DNA of 64,000 bases from Polaromonas sp. GTDB taxonomy: Bacteria > Pseudomonadota > Gammaproteobacteria > Burkholderiales > Burkholderiaceae_C. Within the stretch, counting starts at the first letter, position 1; the number at the start of each line of letters is the position of its first letter. A program made the translations under genes and the position numbers. The DNA lies in assembly GCA_030654695.1 (NCBI GenBank), contig JAURWY010000026.1, positions 93,427-157,426 on the forward strand, read 5' to 3'. The notes beneath the pieces are model-generated. The model saw only the letters and a list, made by a program, of their open reading frames with translations, was not told the origin of the DNA and made no database searches. Positions 41,266-51,277 of this stretch are shown one piece after another.

Positions 41266-43890
41266 ATGAGCCAACCCAATTTCACCGTCGCCGACATCCG
41301 CAAGTCCTTTCTTGATTTCTTCGCGTCCAAAGGCCACACGGTGGTGCAGTCCAGTCCGCTGGTGCCCGGCAATGACCCGACACTGATGTTCACCAACTCA
41401 GGTATGGTTCAGTTCAAAGACGTGTTCCTCGGTGAAGACAAACGCCCTTATGTGCGCGCTGCGTCGGTGCAAGCTTGCTTGCGTGCCGGCGGCAAACACA
41501 ATGACCTAGAAAACGTTGGCTACACCGCGCGTCACCACACGTTTTTTGAGATGCTGGGCAACTGGAGCTTTGGCGACTACTTCAAGCGCGAGTCATTGAA
41601 GTGGGCTTGGGAGTTGCTGACTGAAGTCTACAAACTGCCGGCAGACAAGCTCTGGGCCACGGTCTACATTGACGACGACGAGGCCTATGACATCTGGACC
41701 AAAGAGATTGGTTTGCCGCCTGAGCGGGTGGTGCGCATTGGCGACAACAAGGGTGCCAAATACCAGTCGGACAATTTCTGGATGATGGCCGACACCGGCC
41801 CTTGCGGCCCGTGCAGCGAGATCTTTTTTGACCACGGCCCAGAGATCGCCGGTGGCCCACCGGGTTCACCCGAACAAGACGGTGACCGCTACATCGAGAT
41901 TTGGAACAACGTCTTCATGCAGTTCGACATGCAGCCCGACGGCACGGTCAAACCGCTGCCTGCGCCTTGCGTCGACACTGGCATGGGCTTGGAGCGTTTG
42001 GCTGCCATTCTTCAGCACGTTCACAGCAACTACGAAATCGATATTTTTGACGCGCTGATCAAAGCCGCTGCGCGTGAAACAGGCGAGACCGGCTTGGGCA
42101 ACAAGTCGCTGTTCGTCATCGCCGACCACATTCGTGCCACCGCATTTTTGGTCAGTGACGGTGTGGTTCCGTCCAACGAAGGCCGCGGCTATGTGCAGCG
42201 CCGGATCATTCGGCGGGCGATTCGCCATGGCTACAAGCTGGGTAAAAAGACACCGTTTTTCCACAAGCTGGTGGCTGACTTGGTGTTGCAGATGGGTGAC
42301 GCTTACCCACGTCTCAAAGCCGATGAAAAGCGCATCACCGATATTCTGAAGACCGAAGAAGAGCGCTTCTTTGAAACACTGGCCATCGGCATGGAGATTC
42401 TCGATGCTGCCTTGGTCGGTGGTGTTGCTGTTTTGCCGGGCGAGGTCGCTTTCAAGCTGCACGACACCTACGGTTTTCCGCTTGATTTGTCGGCTGACGT
42501 GTGCCGCGAGCGTGGCCTCAGCGTTGACGAAGCTGGCTTTGCCGTGGCGATGGAAAAGCAAAAGACGCAGGCCCGTGCCGCCGGCAAGTTCAAGATGGAC
42601 CGCGCGCTGGAGTACACCGGCGCGGGCAATGAATTCGTCGGTTACGAGCAACTGCAGGCCGAGGCCAAGATCGTTGCGCTATACCTCGACGGCGTGCCGG
42701 TGGTGGCTTTGAATGCCGGCCAAACCGGGGTGGTGGTGCTGGACACCACGCCTTTTTATGCGGAGAGCGGCGGTCAAGTTGGCGACGAAGGCGTGCTGGT
42801 CAGTGGCTCGGCCCGCTTTGACGTTGGCGACACGCAGCGCATCAAGGCCGATGTGTTTGGTCAGCACGGCGAGGTGGCCCAAGGCACGCTCAACGTCGGC
42901 GATCACGTGGCGGCGCAGGTGAACTTGGCGCTGCGCGCAGCCACCGTGCGCAACCACAGCGCCACGCATTTGATGCACAAGGCTTTGCGTGAAGTGCTGG
43001 GCGCGCACGTGCAGCAAAAAGGCAGCTTGGTGAACCCCGAGCGCACGCGCTTTGACTTCGCGCACAACGCGCCAGTGACGGATGCGCAGATTCGTGCGAT
43101 CGAGCTTCGCGTCAACACCGAAATTCTGGCCAACGCCGCCACTGACGCAGCCGTGATGGACTTGGAGTCGGCGCAAAAAACCGGCGCCATGATGCTCTTC
43201 GGTGAAAAGTACGGCGAGACCGTGCGCGTGCTCAGCATCGGCAGCAGCAAAGAACTTTGCGGCGGTACCCACGTGGGCCGCACGGGCGACATCGGCCTGT
43301 TCAAGATCGTTGGCGAAAGTGGTGTGGCTGCGGGTGTGCGTCGAATCGAAGCCGTGACGGGTGCGAATGCGCTGGCGTATCTGCAGTCGCTGGAAGCCAC
43401 GGTGCAGGCGGCAGCCTCATCGCTCAAAGCCAGCCCGGTCGAGCTGCAAAGCCGCATCGGCCAAGTGCTGGACCAAGTGCGTGCGCTTGAAAAAGAAGTG
43501 ACCGCGTTGAAGGGCAAGCTGGCTTCATCGCAAGGTGACGAGCTGATGCTGCAAGCCATCGACATCAACGGCGTGAAAGTGTTGGCCGCGCGGCTTGAAG
43601 GCGCTGACGCCAAGACCTTGCGCGACACCATGGACAAGCTCAAAGACAAGCTCAAGACAGCCGTCATCGTGCTGGCCGCTGTCGATGGCGACAAGGTGCA
43701 AATCGCAGCTGGTGTCACCGCCGACAGCACAGGCAAAGTCAAAGCCGGCGAGCTGGTCAATTTTGTGGCGCAGCAAGTGGGTGGCAAAGGCGGCGGCAAG
43801 GCCGACATGGCCATGGCTGGCGGGACGGATGCGTCAAAACTGTCAGAAGCGCTGAAGTCCGTGCAGGCCTGGGTTACAGAACGGGTTTGA
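41266..43890 (+). CDS. alaS: Alanyl-tRNA synthetase
   Basis: Class II synthetase of 874 residues, full length. The catalytic domain has [39 protein letters not shown] (motif 2 region) and the motif 3 segment [12 protein letters not shown]; the editing domain has the zinc-type HxxxH in [11 protein letters not shown] and the [13 protein letters not shown] motif; the C-Ala domain contains [15 protein letters not shown]. It charges tRNA-Ala and clears mis-serylated tRNA. Single gene, preceded by a TATAAT. Confidence 0.99.
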   Translation: MSQPNFTVADIRKSFLDFFASKGHTVVQSSPLVPGNDPTLMFTNSGMVQFKDVFLGEDKRPYVRAASVQACLRAGGKHNDLENVGYTARHHTFFEMLGNWSFGDYFKRESLKWAWELLTEVYKLPADKLWATVYIDDDEAYDIWTKEIGLPPERVVRIGDNKGAKYQSDNFWMMADTGPCGPCSEIFFDHGPEIAGGPPGSPEQDGDRYIEIWNNVFMQFDMQPDGTVKPLPAPCVDTGMGLERLAAILQHVHSNYEIDIFDALIKAAARETGETGLGNKSLFVIADHIRATAFLVSDGVVPSNEGRGYVQRRIIRRAIRHGYKLGKKTPFFHKLVADLVLQMGDAYPRLKADEKRITDILKTEEERFFETLAIGMEILDAALVGGVAVLPGEVAFKLHDTYGFPLDLSADVCRERGLSVDEAGFAVAMEKQKTQARAAGKFKMDRALEYTGAGNEFVGYEQLQAEAKIVALYLDGVPVVALNAGQTGVVVLDTTPFYAESGGQVGDEGVLVSGSARFDVGDTQRIKADVFGQHGEVAQGTLNVGDHVAAQVNLALRAATVRNHSATHLMHKALREVLGAHVQQKGSLVNPERTRFDFAHNAPVTDAQIRAIELRVNTEILANAATDAAVMDLESAQKTGAMMLFGEKYGETVRVLSIGSSKELCGGTHVGRTGDIGLFKIVGESGVAAGVRRIEAVTGANALAYLQSLEATVQAAASSLKASPVELQSRIGQVLDQVRALEKEVTALKGKLASSQGDELMLQAIDINGVKVLAARLEGADAKTLRDTMDKLKDKLKTAVIVLAAVDGDKVQIAAGVTADSTGKVKAGELVNFVAQQVGGKGGGKADMAMAGGTDASKLSEALKSVQAWVTERV

Positions 43891-43970
43891 TCGTGGGTTT
43901 CAATGTGCGTTAGGTCGTACTCTGGCCGAAGTCGATGAAACGGCCAGTCACGTTGACCGATCTGGCTGGT

Positions 43971-44792
43971 TTAAGCCGACATCCTTCGGCGGCTGGCATA
44001 GCTCAGCGTATCGACCAGCGCCACCAGCACCAGCATAGTCAGCAAAATACTGCCAGTTTCACCCATTTGGAACAGGCCCATGTGAAAAGCCAGCATTTGG
44101 CCCAAGCCGCCCGCGCCCACCACGCCCAGCACGGCGGCAGCGCGGATGTTGTTTTCCCAGCGGTACAGGGTGTAGCTAGCGAGCTGCGGCAAGATTTGCG
44201 GCAGAGTAGCGTACCAAAAAATTTTGGCCTCGCTGATGCCGCGGCAACGCAGCGCAAACGCCGGGCCTGCGCCCGCGTTTTCAATGCTTTCAGCAAACAA
44301 GCGGCCCAGCACGCCTGACGTGTGCAGCGCCAAAGCCAGCGTCCCGGCCAGTGGCCCCAAGCCCGCGCTGATGAGCAGCAGCGCTGCCCAGAGCAGCTCA
44401 GGAATACTACGCAGCATATTCAACACCGAGCGGGTCATGCCGCGCCACCGTGCTGGGTCGTCATGGTGCGTTTTGCTGGCGGGCACGGCCAGGGCCAAGC
44501 CAAAAATGACCGCCAGCAGTGTGCCCAGTGCGCTCATGGCCAGTGTTTCTAGCGCAGCCCAACCGAGTTTGGCCAGGAATTTGCTGCTGGTTTCAGGCAC
44601 CAACATTTCGCCAACGAACTTGCCCATTCGGCCAGCAGCATCCACACTGAAGAACTGCGCCCACTTCAAGTCAAGTGTCCAAAAGCTGGCAACGGTCAGG
44701 CAGGCCAGGCCGAACACAAACCAGCATGCCTTGCACCGCGCATCGAACAGCGGCGGCGGCATCTTACGGGGTGATACGCGGAAACCTTGCAC
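43971..44792 (-). CDS. phnE: PhnE-type ABC transporter permease, second subunit
   Basis: A 273-residue membrane protein with about six helices and the binding-protein-dependent transport signature region (AAAVLGVVGAGGLGQMLAFH), plus MLRSIPELLWAALLLI. It pairs with the permease at 44796 and the ATPase at 45629. GTG at 44792 is the likeliest start, 3 bp after the previous stop with AAGGGG close by; an ATG at 44762 is an alternative. It is the last gene of the phnDCEE-type operon. The substrate class is phosphonate-like by family; see the binding protein for the alternative. Confidence 0.87.
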   Translation of the reverse strand: MQGFRVSPRKMPPPLFDARCKACWFVFGLACLTVASFWTLDLKWAQFFSVDAAGRMGKFVGEMLVPETSSKFLAKLGWAALETLAMSALGTLLAVIFGLALAVPASKTHHDDPARWRGMTRSVLNMLRSIPELLWAALLLISAGLGPLAGTLALALHTSGVLGRLFAESIENAGAGPAFALRCRGISEAKIFWYATLPQILPQLASYTLYRWENNIRAAAVLGVVGAGGLGQMLAFHMGLFQMGETGSILLTMLVLVALVDTLSYASRRRMSA

Positions 44793-44795
44793 CCC

Positions 44796-45629
44796 TTACC
44801 CCAGCTCTTGACGCAACCACGCGCTGGTGGCATCTGCCAGCCACACCAGCAACATAAAAACAATCAGCATGGTGGCGACTTCAGAACCATTGAACATCTT
44901 CATCGATGCGTCCATTTGCTGACCCAACCCACCCGCGCCCACAAAGCCAAGCACGGCCGACGAACGAATGGCGCACTCCCAGCGGTACACGGAATAGCTG
45001 GTCAACTCGGCAGCGTTTTGCGGTAGTAAGCCGTAAAAAAACGCTTGTAGGCGTCCCGCGCCGTTGCGTAGCAAACTCTGCGTGACTTGCGCATCGCCGC
45101 TTTCCAGAATTTCGGCATAGACCTTGCCCAACATGCCGCCGTAGGTCAGTGCAATTGCGATCACGCCCGCCGTTGGCCCCAGACCCACCACGCGCACAAA
45201 TATCAGCGCCCAAATCAATTCCGGGACGCTGCGCAGCAACACCATGACCCAGCGCAGCAGTGTGCGCAACACCGCGGGAAGCTTGTTCATCTTTCCGGTC
45301 AACGCGGACACCGACAAAACCCGCACCGACAGCAGCGCCAGCGGCACGGCCAGCACCAGTGCCAGCGCTATGCCGGCAGTGGCAATGGCAACCGTACGCC
45401 AGGTTTCTTTGGCGACCAGCAGTAAAAATTCGCCTTCTATTTTTGGCGGAAAGAAGTCACTTAAAAATTTTAAGGTCGGCTTTAAATTACTGGCCTCAAA
45501 CAGTGTCCAGACTTTGAATTCAGTCAGTACAAGCGCAGGCCACAGCAGCACGGCGCCAGCCAGTAGCCAGAACAGGCGACCCACCCAGGCCGGGTCGCGC
45601 TGAGGGTTTCGTGACATCGCCGTCTGCAT
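44796..45629 (-). CDS. phnE: PhnE-type ABC transporter permease, first subunit
   Basis: A 277-residue permease homologous to its downstream neighbour: MVLLRSVPELIWALIFVRVV and the ATPase-contact loop SSAVLGFVGAGGLGQQMDAS. About six transmembrane helices. Its ATG shares one base with the ATPase stop (TGATG), so translation is coupled. Two separate permease genes, rather than one, suggest a heterodimeric channel. Confidence 0.88.
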   Translation of the reverse strand: MQTAMSRNPQRDPAWVGRLFWLLAGAVLLWPALVLTEFKVWTLFEASNLKPTLKFLSDFFPPKIEGEFLLLVAKETWRTVAIATAGIALALVLAVPLALLSVRVLSVSALTGKMNKLPAVLRTLLRWVMVLLRSVPELIWALIFVRVVGLGPTAGVIAIALTYGGMLGKVYAEILESGDAQVTQSLLRNGAGRLQAFFYGLLPQNAAELTSYSVYRWECAIRSSAVLGFVGAGGLGQQMDASMKMFNGSEVATMLIVFMLLVWLADATSAWLRQELG

Positions 45630-46462
45630 CAGCGGCAGTGCATCACAGCAGGAAGTGACGGCGCATCGGGCACATGATCAGCCGGCACTGAAGGGCCATC
45701 TAGCTCATGCAAGCGCTGCGCGTATAAGTCATGCAAGTGCTTGGGTGAAACTTGTGCGGCAGGAAGATCAAAAACAACCTGACCATCGCGCATACCAATG
45801 ATTCGCGGAAATGACCGCAGTGCCATGTCAACGTGGTGCAAGGTCGCCACCAGCGTTGCGCCGCGCTCGGCAGCGATATCGGTCAGTGCTTTGATGGCCT
45901 GCTCACTGCGCGCCGGATCCAGCGCTGACAGCGGCTCGTCAACCAGCAGCAACTGCGCGTTAGAGGCCAAAATTCGCGCCAGCCCCACGCGTTGCCGCTC
46001 ACCGCCTGACAGGCGGTCAACCCGCTCGAAAAGCTTGTCAGCCAAATCAAACCTTGCCAGGGCTGCATCGGCAGTGTCAATATGCGTCGGATAAAACAGG
46101 CTGCGCAAGCTCGCCCAAATACCCATTTGCGGCAAAAGCCCCGCTAGCACCGCCGTCACCACACGCTGGCGCGGCGGCAATGGCGGCACTTGCGGGGCCA
46201 AAAACAACTTCGCTCGCAACTTTTGAAGCCCGCGGATCTGTAAACCCCAAGGGTCAACTCCGCCCAGCTGGAGCGACCCCGTCGTGGGTTTTAAAGCGCA
46301 AGCAGTCAATTGCAGCAAGGTGGTTTTGCCTGCGCCGGACGGACCAATAATGGCCACTTGCTCGCCGGACTGCACTTTTAAAGAGACATGCCGCAGTGCA
46401 TCAGGCACATTGCCTTTGGCTGCGGGATGGCGAGCCGATGCATCGGCCAGAAGAACCTGCAC
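45629..46462 (-). CDS. phnC: PhnC-type ABC transporter ATP-binding protein
   Basis: A 277-residue ATPase: Walker A IGPSGAGKTTLLQL, Q-loop in FLAPQVPPLPPRQRV, signature LSGGERQRVGLARIL, Walker B LLLVDEPLSALDP and switch His in VATLHHVDMAL. It drives import through the two PhnE-like permeases at the inner membrane. The start is GTG at 46462, 29 bp after the binding-protein gene; no better start is seen. No C-P lyase (phnG-M) genes occur in the window. Confidence 0.9.
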   Translation of the reverse strand: MQVLLADASARHPAAKGNVPDALRHVSLKVQSGEQVAIIGPSGAGKTTLLQLTACALKPTTGSLQLGGVDPWGLQIRGLQKLRAKLFLAPQVPPLPPRQRVVTAVLAGLLPQMGIWASLRSLFYPTHIDTADAALARFDLADKLFERVDRLSGGERQRVGLARILASNAQLLLVDEPLSALDPARSEQAIKALTDIAAERGATLVATLHHVDMALRSFPRIIGMRDGQVVFDLPAAQVSPKHLHDLYAQRLHELDGPSVPADHVPDAPSLPAVMHCR

Positions 46463-46491
46463 GTTGTTTATCAGTCTGTTGATGGGTCTGT

Positions 46492-47370
46492 TTATTTAAG
46501 CAAGCCAGCGCTGCGGGCAGCGGCTTCGATGCCGCGGTAGTTCCCGGGTACTGTCGCTATGTATTTACTCGCGCGGTTCAAATCCAAAATTTCTTTGCCT
46601 TCAGGTGTTTTAGGGTCAATGTCCAGCAGCGCTTTTTTAACGCGTTCGCGCTGGGCGGCGGGCATGTCTGCGTGCACTGACCAGTTGTAGTTGAAGTAAC
46701 CCGGCGTGGTGAAGAACACCACCGCGTCTTTATCCGACACTTTTCCTTCTTTCACAAACTTGTTCCAAACGGTGATGTCAAGCGCAGCAGCGTCGACCTT
46801 TCCGCTGACAACGGACGCAATGGTTGCATCATGCGCACCCGAATACGCCACGCGTTTGAAGTCTTTGTCAGGATCAATCTTGGCGTCGAGCAAAAAGCTG
46901 CGCGGCATCAAATGCCCAGACGTCGACGATTGCGAACCAAAACTGACCTGTTTACCTTTGAGGTCAGCCAGCGTTTTGATGCCTGAGTCAGGTTTGGTGA
47001 TGAACACAGATTGAAACTTGGTGTCTTCCTCGCGCTGGGCAATCGGCACAATTTTGCCGCCTGAACGCACGCTTGCCTGCACAAAGGTGAAGCCGCCAAA
47101 CCAGACCATGTCTACCTGCTTGTTGACCAGCGCTTCCACTGCAGCGGGGTAGTCAGACACAGGAATAAACTCAACTTTTTGACCCAGCTTGCTCTCTAGG
47201 TATTTCACAATCGGGCCGAACTTTCGGGTCTGCTCGGTAGCGGCTTCTTCGGGGATGGTGGTGACGCGGAAAACAGCCTGCGCGTACGCGGTACTTATCA
47301 AAGCGGTTGCTGCTGTCAAGGCCGCGATGCTGAGCAATGATTTGAAGTTTTGAAAAGAAAAGTAAGCCAC
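46492..47370 (-). CDS. phnD: PhnD-like periplasmic binding protein (phosphonate- or putative selenate-type)
   Basis: A 292-residue exported binding protein: signal peptide about 1-30 (LLSIAALTAATALISTAYAQ), then FRVTTIPEEAATEQTRKFGP, VNKQVDMVWFGGFTFVQASV, SFGSQSSTSGHLMPRSFLLD and KRVAYSGAHDATIASVVSGK. This pattern is the PhnD fold; the WFGGFTFVQASVRSGGK segment recalls a subgroup of beta-proteobacterial proteins annotated as putative selenate transport receptors. With no C-P lyase genes nearby, phosphonate, selenate or another oxyanion remain possible. The start is GTG at 47370. First gene of the operon. Confidence 0.85.
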   Translation of the reverse strand: MAYFSFQNFKSLLSIAALTAATALISTAYAQAVFRVTTIPEEAATEQTRKFGPIVKYLESKLGQKVEFIPVSDYPAAVEALVNKQVDMVWFGGFTFVQASVRSGGKIVPIAQREEDTKFQSVFITKPDSGIKTLADLKGKQVSFGSQSSTSGHLMPRSFLLDAKIDPDKDFKRVAYSGAHDATIASVVSGKVDAAALDITVWNKFVKEGKVSDKDAVVFFTTPGYFNYNWSVHADMPAAQRERVKKALLDIDPKTPEGKEILDLNRASKYIATVPGNYRGIEAAARSAGLLK

Positions 47371-47500
47371 GTAGGGGTTCTTTCTGGGTAGGGATTGAGT
47401 GACGAAGCTTGGGTGACAAATAACCCGGTATTTTGGCTGAAAGGAGGCGCATTCTCTAAATGCTGCGCAATAACCATAGAACGTGTCGCCATGCCAGCAG

Positions 47501-48409
47501 TTACAGCTGCCACGCCAGTGTGAGTTGGCTCTGAAAGCTGCGCGTTTTGCCTGTTACCGGATCAATGAACTCAATCGACTTGGCCAGCAGCTGCAGCGGG
47601 TAGCGGTAGTCGTCAGCGGGCGTGTCGGCCACCGGCGGGTACATGCGGTCATTCAAAATTGGCAGGCCCAGTGCGTTCATGTGCACCCGCAATTGGTGCT
47701 TCTTGCCGGTCACCGGGCTCAGGGCATACAGCGCTTGCTGGCCCTGCACATCGAGCACCGCCACATGGGTTTCGCTGTTGGGCTCACCGGCCACTTCACG
47801 TTGCCTGAAAAAGGGCTCGTCTTCAACAATCCGGCTGCTGCGCACCAGTGGCAAGGGCAAGTCAGCACGCCAAGGCGCCACGGCCTGATAGTGCTTGGTC
47901 ACTTCATGCCTGCGAAACAGGCTTTGATACGCATCCCGCTCGGCCGGTTGCACGGCAAACATCACCAAGCCGGCGGTTTCGCGGTCGATCCGGTGAATCG
48001 GAATCAGGGCGTCAATGCCGAGCAGATTTTTCAGTCGCACCAACAAGGTTTCTTGCAGGTAATGGCCGGACGGCGTGACGGGCAAAAAATGCGGCTTGTC
48101 GGCGACCACCAAATGAGCGTCCTGGTACAGCACGGTGGCTTCAAAAGGCACACGCGTTTCAGTTGGCAAGGCGCGGTAGTAATAGACCCGTATGTGGCCG
48201 CGATAAGGTCGCTCGGGCGTGACGGGCTCGCCGAATTCATCAACCACTTGACCCGACCGCATGCGCTCTAGCCAGACGTCACGGCCAATCGCCGGAAAGC
48301 GTTCAATCAAAAAATCAGTGATGGTGCGCCAAGGGCCAGCCGGTAAGCCGACACAGCTCGGGCTGACACCCAGCCGCGTTGTCAGGCCGTGCGCGGGAAG
48401 TTGGCTCAC
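47501..48409 (-). CDS. RluA-family pseudouridine synthase
   Basis: A 302-residue enzyme that isomerises uridine in rRNA or tRNA. The catalytic aspartate lies in [16 protein letters not shown], and the family's C-terminal [16 protein letters not shown] is present. The N-terminus is unlike the S4-bearing RluC/D type, as in the short 'RNA pseudouridine synthase' subgroup. It starts with GTG overlapping the trmB stop (GTGA), so it is translationally coupled to trmB. The exact RNA target is not known. Confidence 0.87.
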   Translation of the reverse strand: MSQLPAHGLTTRLGVSPSCVGLPAGPWRTITDFLIERFPAIGRDVWLERMRSGQVVDEFGEPVTPERPYRGHIRVYYYRALPTETRVPFEATVLYQDAHLVVADKPHFLPVTPSGHYLQETLLVRLKNLLGIDALIPIHRIDRETAGLVMFAVQPAERDAYQSLFRRHEVTKHYQAVAPWRADLPLPLVRSSRIVEDEPFFRQREVAGEPNSETHVAVLDVQGQQALYALSPVTGKKHQLRVHMNALGLPILNDRMYPPVADTPADDYRYPLQLLAKSIEFIDPVTGKTRSFQSQLTLAWQL

Positions 48410-49131
48410 ACCCGCTCGAAGACCAGGTCCCAGACGCCGTGACCGAGTTGGATGCCGCGGTTTTCAAACTTGGTCAGTGGCCGGTAATCTGGCTTGGGGG
48501 CGTAGCCGCCAGCCTCGGGCCCGGCGGTATTTTTCAGCAAAGGCTCCGCGCTGAGCACTTCCAGAATCTGCTCTGCATACGGTTGCCAATCGGTGGCGCA
48601 GTGTAAGTAGCCGCCGGGCTTGAGGCGTGCCGCGAGCTTGGCGATCAGCGGCGGCTGGATAAGCCTGCGCTTGTTGTGCTTGGTCTTGTGCCACGGGTCC
48701 GGAAAAAAGATGTGTGCGCCGTCCAGGCTGGCCAGCGGCAACATGTGGTCGATCACCTGAACCGCGTCGTGTTGCAGGATGCGGATGTTGGGCAGCGATT
48801 GCTCATCGATGCGCTTCAGCAGCGCACCCACGCCGGGCGTGTGAACTTCGCAGCACAGAAAATTGTCTTGGGGGCGCAGCGCTGCAATCTGGGCCGTGGC
48901 CTCGCCCATGCCAAAACCAATTTCCAGAATCGTCGGTGCGCTGCGCTCGTAGACCGTTGCAAAGTCCATCGGCTGGCCGGTGTACGGAAGCAAGAAGCGC
49001 GGACCGACATCGGTGAAGGCTTTGGCCTGACCCGCCGTGGTTCGTCCCGTGCGCAGCACAAAGCTGCGGATGGTGCGGTGGTGGAGCGGTGCGGCAGGCG
49101 CTTCAAGCGGGGGAGTGGTGGAATCGTTCAC
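48406..49131 (-). CDS. trmB: tRNA (guanine-N7-)-methyltransferase
   Basis: A 241-residue SAM-dependent methyltransferase forming m7G46 in tRNA. Motifs: [19 protein letters not shown] (SAM site), [20 protein letters not shown] (family signature) and the C-terminal [13 protein letters not shown]. The start is GTG at 49131, inside the 3' end of gluQ (29-bp overlap). It forms a compact tRNA-modification string: gluQ, trmB and the RluA-type gene. Confidence 0.95.
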   Translation of the reverse strand: MNDSTTPPLEAPAAPLHHRTIRSFVLRTGRTTAGQAKAFTDVGPRFLLPYTGQPMDFATVYERSAPTILEIGFGMGEATAQIAALRPQDNFLCCEVHTPGVGALLKRIDEQSLPNIRILQHDAVQVIDHMLPLASLDGAHIFFPDPWHKTKHNKRRLIQPPLIAKLAARLKPGGYLHCATDWQPYAEQILEVLSAEPLLKNTAGPEAGGYAPKPDYRPLTKFENRGIQLGHGVWDLVFERV

Positions 49132-50029
49132 CGTGGGATTTTAGTGCCCATTGAGCCGCCCATTGGTGCGTCCATTGCGCCAAGGCTTCGCTCAGCGTTC
49201 CACTGGCTGCCGGTAACTGGAGGCAGGCGGCGGCCGCGTTCAGTGCCGCCAATGGATCGCTGAGCAAGAGCGCTTGCGCGCCGTTTTGTTTGCTGAGTTT
49301 TTCACCGTTGGCACCCAGCACCAAGGGTGTGTGCAGATAGCGCGGTGTCGGCAGGCCGAGAGCGCGCTGCAATAGGATTTGGCGCGCCGTGTTGTCGGCC
49401 AAGTCTTCGCCCCGTACGACATCAGTGATGCCTTGTGCAGCGTCGTCGACCACCACGGCCAACTGATAGGCCCAGAGCCCGTCGGCCCGTCGCAAGACAA
49501 AGTCGCCGACCTGTTCGCTGATGTTTTGTGTTTGCTGCCCGAGGCGGCGGTCGGTCCAACTGACTTCAGTGCTCTGGCCTACGTGTGTAGTTAAGAAGCG
49601 CCAAGCGCGGGCTGGTTTGTCTCTCAAGCCAACGCGGCAAGTACCCGGATAAACCAATTCGCTATGGCGTTCGCGGGCTTGACCGCTCTTGGCGAGTGCG
49701 CTTGCAATGTCTTGCCGCGTGCAGCCGCAGGGATAAGCCAAGCCCGCCCGAGTGAGTTGGTCCAGCGCTTGTTGGTAGAGCAAGCCGCGTTGTGACTGGT
49801 AGACCGGCGCCGCGTCAGGCAGCAGACCGCAGGTGGCCAGTTGCTGCAAGATCGTCTCAACTGCGCCGGGCACGCAGCGCGGCGTGTCGACGTCTTCAAT
49901 GCGCACCAGCCATTGACCGCCGTGGGCGCGGGCGTCAAGCCAGCTGGCCAGCGCCGCCACCAGTGAACCCGCATGCAGCGGGCCGGTGGGTGAGGGCGCG
50001 AAGCGGCCGATGTAAGGCGGCTGTCTCAA
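49103..50029 (-). CDS. gluQ: Glutamyl-Q tRNA(Asp) synthetase
   Basis: A 308-residue GluRS-like protein lacking the anticodon-binding domain; it attaches glutamate to queuosine in tRNA-Asp. The class I HIGH-like motif is in [19 protein letters not shown] and the KMSKS-like motif in [11 protein letters not shown]; the zinc-site region includes [10 protein letters not shown]. The only start before the conserved motif is TTG at 50029, since an in-frame stop lies just upstream; no Shine-Dalgarno is visible. It lies 30 bp after the FAD oxidoreductase gene and overlaps trmB by 29 bp. Confidence 0.93.
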   Translation of the reverse strand: MRQPPYIGRFAPSPTGPLHAGSLVAALASWLDARAHGGQWLVRIEDVDTPRCVPGAVETILQQLATCGLLPDAAPVYQSQRGLLYQQALDQLTRAGLAYPCGCTRQDIASALAKSGQARERHSELVYPGTCRVGLRDKPARAWRFLTTHVGQSTEVSWTDRRLGQQTQNISEQVGDFVLRRADGLWAYQLAVVVDDAAQGITDVVRGEDLADNTARQILLQRALGLPTPRYLHTPLVLGANGEKLSKQNGAQALLLSDPLAALNAAAACLQLPAASGTLSEALAQWTHQWAAQWALKSHGERFHHSPA

Positions 50030-50059
50030 ACTGTCACGCGGGTCACGCAGGTCATGCAG

Positions 50060-51160
50060 TTAAGCAATCGCCAGCGCCATTTCAAGACCTGAGACAAAAC
50101 CGTCTTCAACGCGGTGACCCAAGCACCAGTCGCCGCAGAGACCAATGCCGGCCTTGGCGTCCCAGAAATGGCTTTGGCCAGCGGGTGCGGTGGTTTGCGC
50201 ATAGCGCCAGCGATGCACATCCGCATGCGACGGCGTGGCGCGGATGCCGGTGATCTCCGTGAAGGCTTTGAGCAGCTTGGCTTTGACACGTTCAGCGTCG
50301 TCTTCCAGATGTTTTTGCGACCATTCAGGGCTGGCCTGCACCGTCCACCGTTCGATCGACTCGCGGCCGGGCTTGGACGACTCGCGCGCCAGCCAAGCGA
50401 TGCGGTGGTGCGTGCTGCGGGCGGCATTCCACTGCGGGCCGAGATACGACAAATTGGGTTGCACGGCTTGCGGAAACGCCAGCATCAGCGTCCAGCAAGG
50501 TGCCACGTCCACCTTGGCGAGTTTGGCCAACATGGATTTCCCCAGCTGTGAGCTGAGCAACAGCGCCTGTGCTTGCGGCGAGGGCACAGCAAGCACCACG
50601 TTGTCAAAGCCGGAATAGACGCGGCTGCTGCCTTCGCTGCCGTCGGTTTGCAGTTGCCAGCGCTTGGGGTTCAAGGTGTCGCGCTCGATACGCACCACTT
50701 GTGTTTCCAGCGTCAGACTGCCAGCCGCTTCAATCGGCTGAGCCCAGTGCCGCACCAACGCATTCATGCCTGGCGAGGCCACCCAATGCGGCTCTTTGGG
50801 CGGTAGCGAGGCAGCAAAAATACGGCCCACTTCGTCAAGGATGCGCACGGTGTTGGCGCTCCATGGTCGCACCACGCTTTGTGCCGCTTGCAGCACTTTG
50901 AGAAAACGCGGATCACGCGCCGTGAAGTATTGCGTGCCATGGTCAAAACCACCAAAGGCGGTACGCCGTGTGGCCATGCGGCCACCGGTGCCTAGGCTTT
51001 TCTCAAACAAGCTGACCTTGTGTCCCGCCTGCATCAGCGTGCGGGCGCAAGCCACACCCGCAATGCCGGCACCGACCACAGCGATATGCCGCTGTGACGT
51101 TGGCAACGCAGGCGAAGTTGGGCCGGAAGAACGAGCGGGAGGTTTTGATTTTTTGGGCAT
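50060..51160 (-). CDS. FAD/NAD(P)-binding amine-oxidase-like protein (renalase-like)
   Basis: A 366-residue flavoprotein. After a basic, Pro/Ser-rich N-terminal tail it has the FAD site HIAVVGAGIAGVACARTLMQ, the GR motif LGTGGRMATRRT and FGGFDHGTQYFTARD, typical of the renalase-like group, and a C-terminal FAD segment GIGLCGDWCLGHRVEDGFVS. Cytoplasmic oxidoreductase of unknown substrate. First gene of the leftward string with gluQ, trmB and the RluA-type gene. Confidence 0.85.
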   Translation of the reverse strand: MPKKSKPPARSSGPTSPALPTSQRHIAVVGAGIAGVACARTLMQAGHKVSLFEKSLGTGGRMATRRTAFGGFDHGTQYFTARDPRFLKVLQAAQSVVRPWSANTVRILDEVGRIFAASLPPKEPHWVASPGMNALVRHWAQPIEAAGSLTLETQVVRIERDTLNPKRWQLQTDGSEGSSRVYSGFDNVVLAVPSPQAQALLLSSQLGKSMLAKLAKVDVAPCWTLMLAFPQAVQPNLSYLGPQWNAARSTHHRIAWLARESSKPGRESIERWTVQASPEWSQKHLEDDAERVKAKLLKAFTEITGIRATPSHADVHRWRYAQTTAPAGQSHFWDAKAGIGLCGDWCLGHRVEDGFVSGLEMALAIA

Positions 51161-51277
51161 GTCTTTTAGCTTGTTGTGGCGTTCTGTTGATCGGACATTT
51201 GCAGACGGCGGCAGATTATTCAGTTGCCATCATTGGGCACACTCTACACGCAGAATCGGGCTGAATCCATTCAGGGC

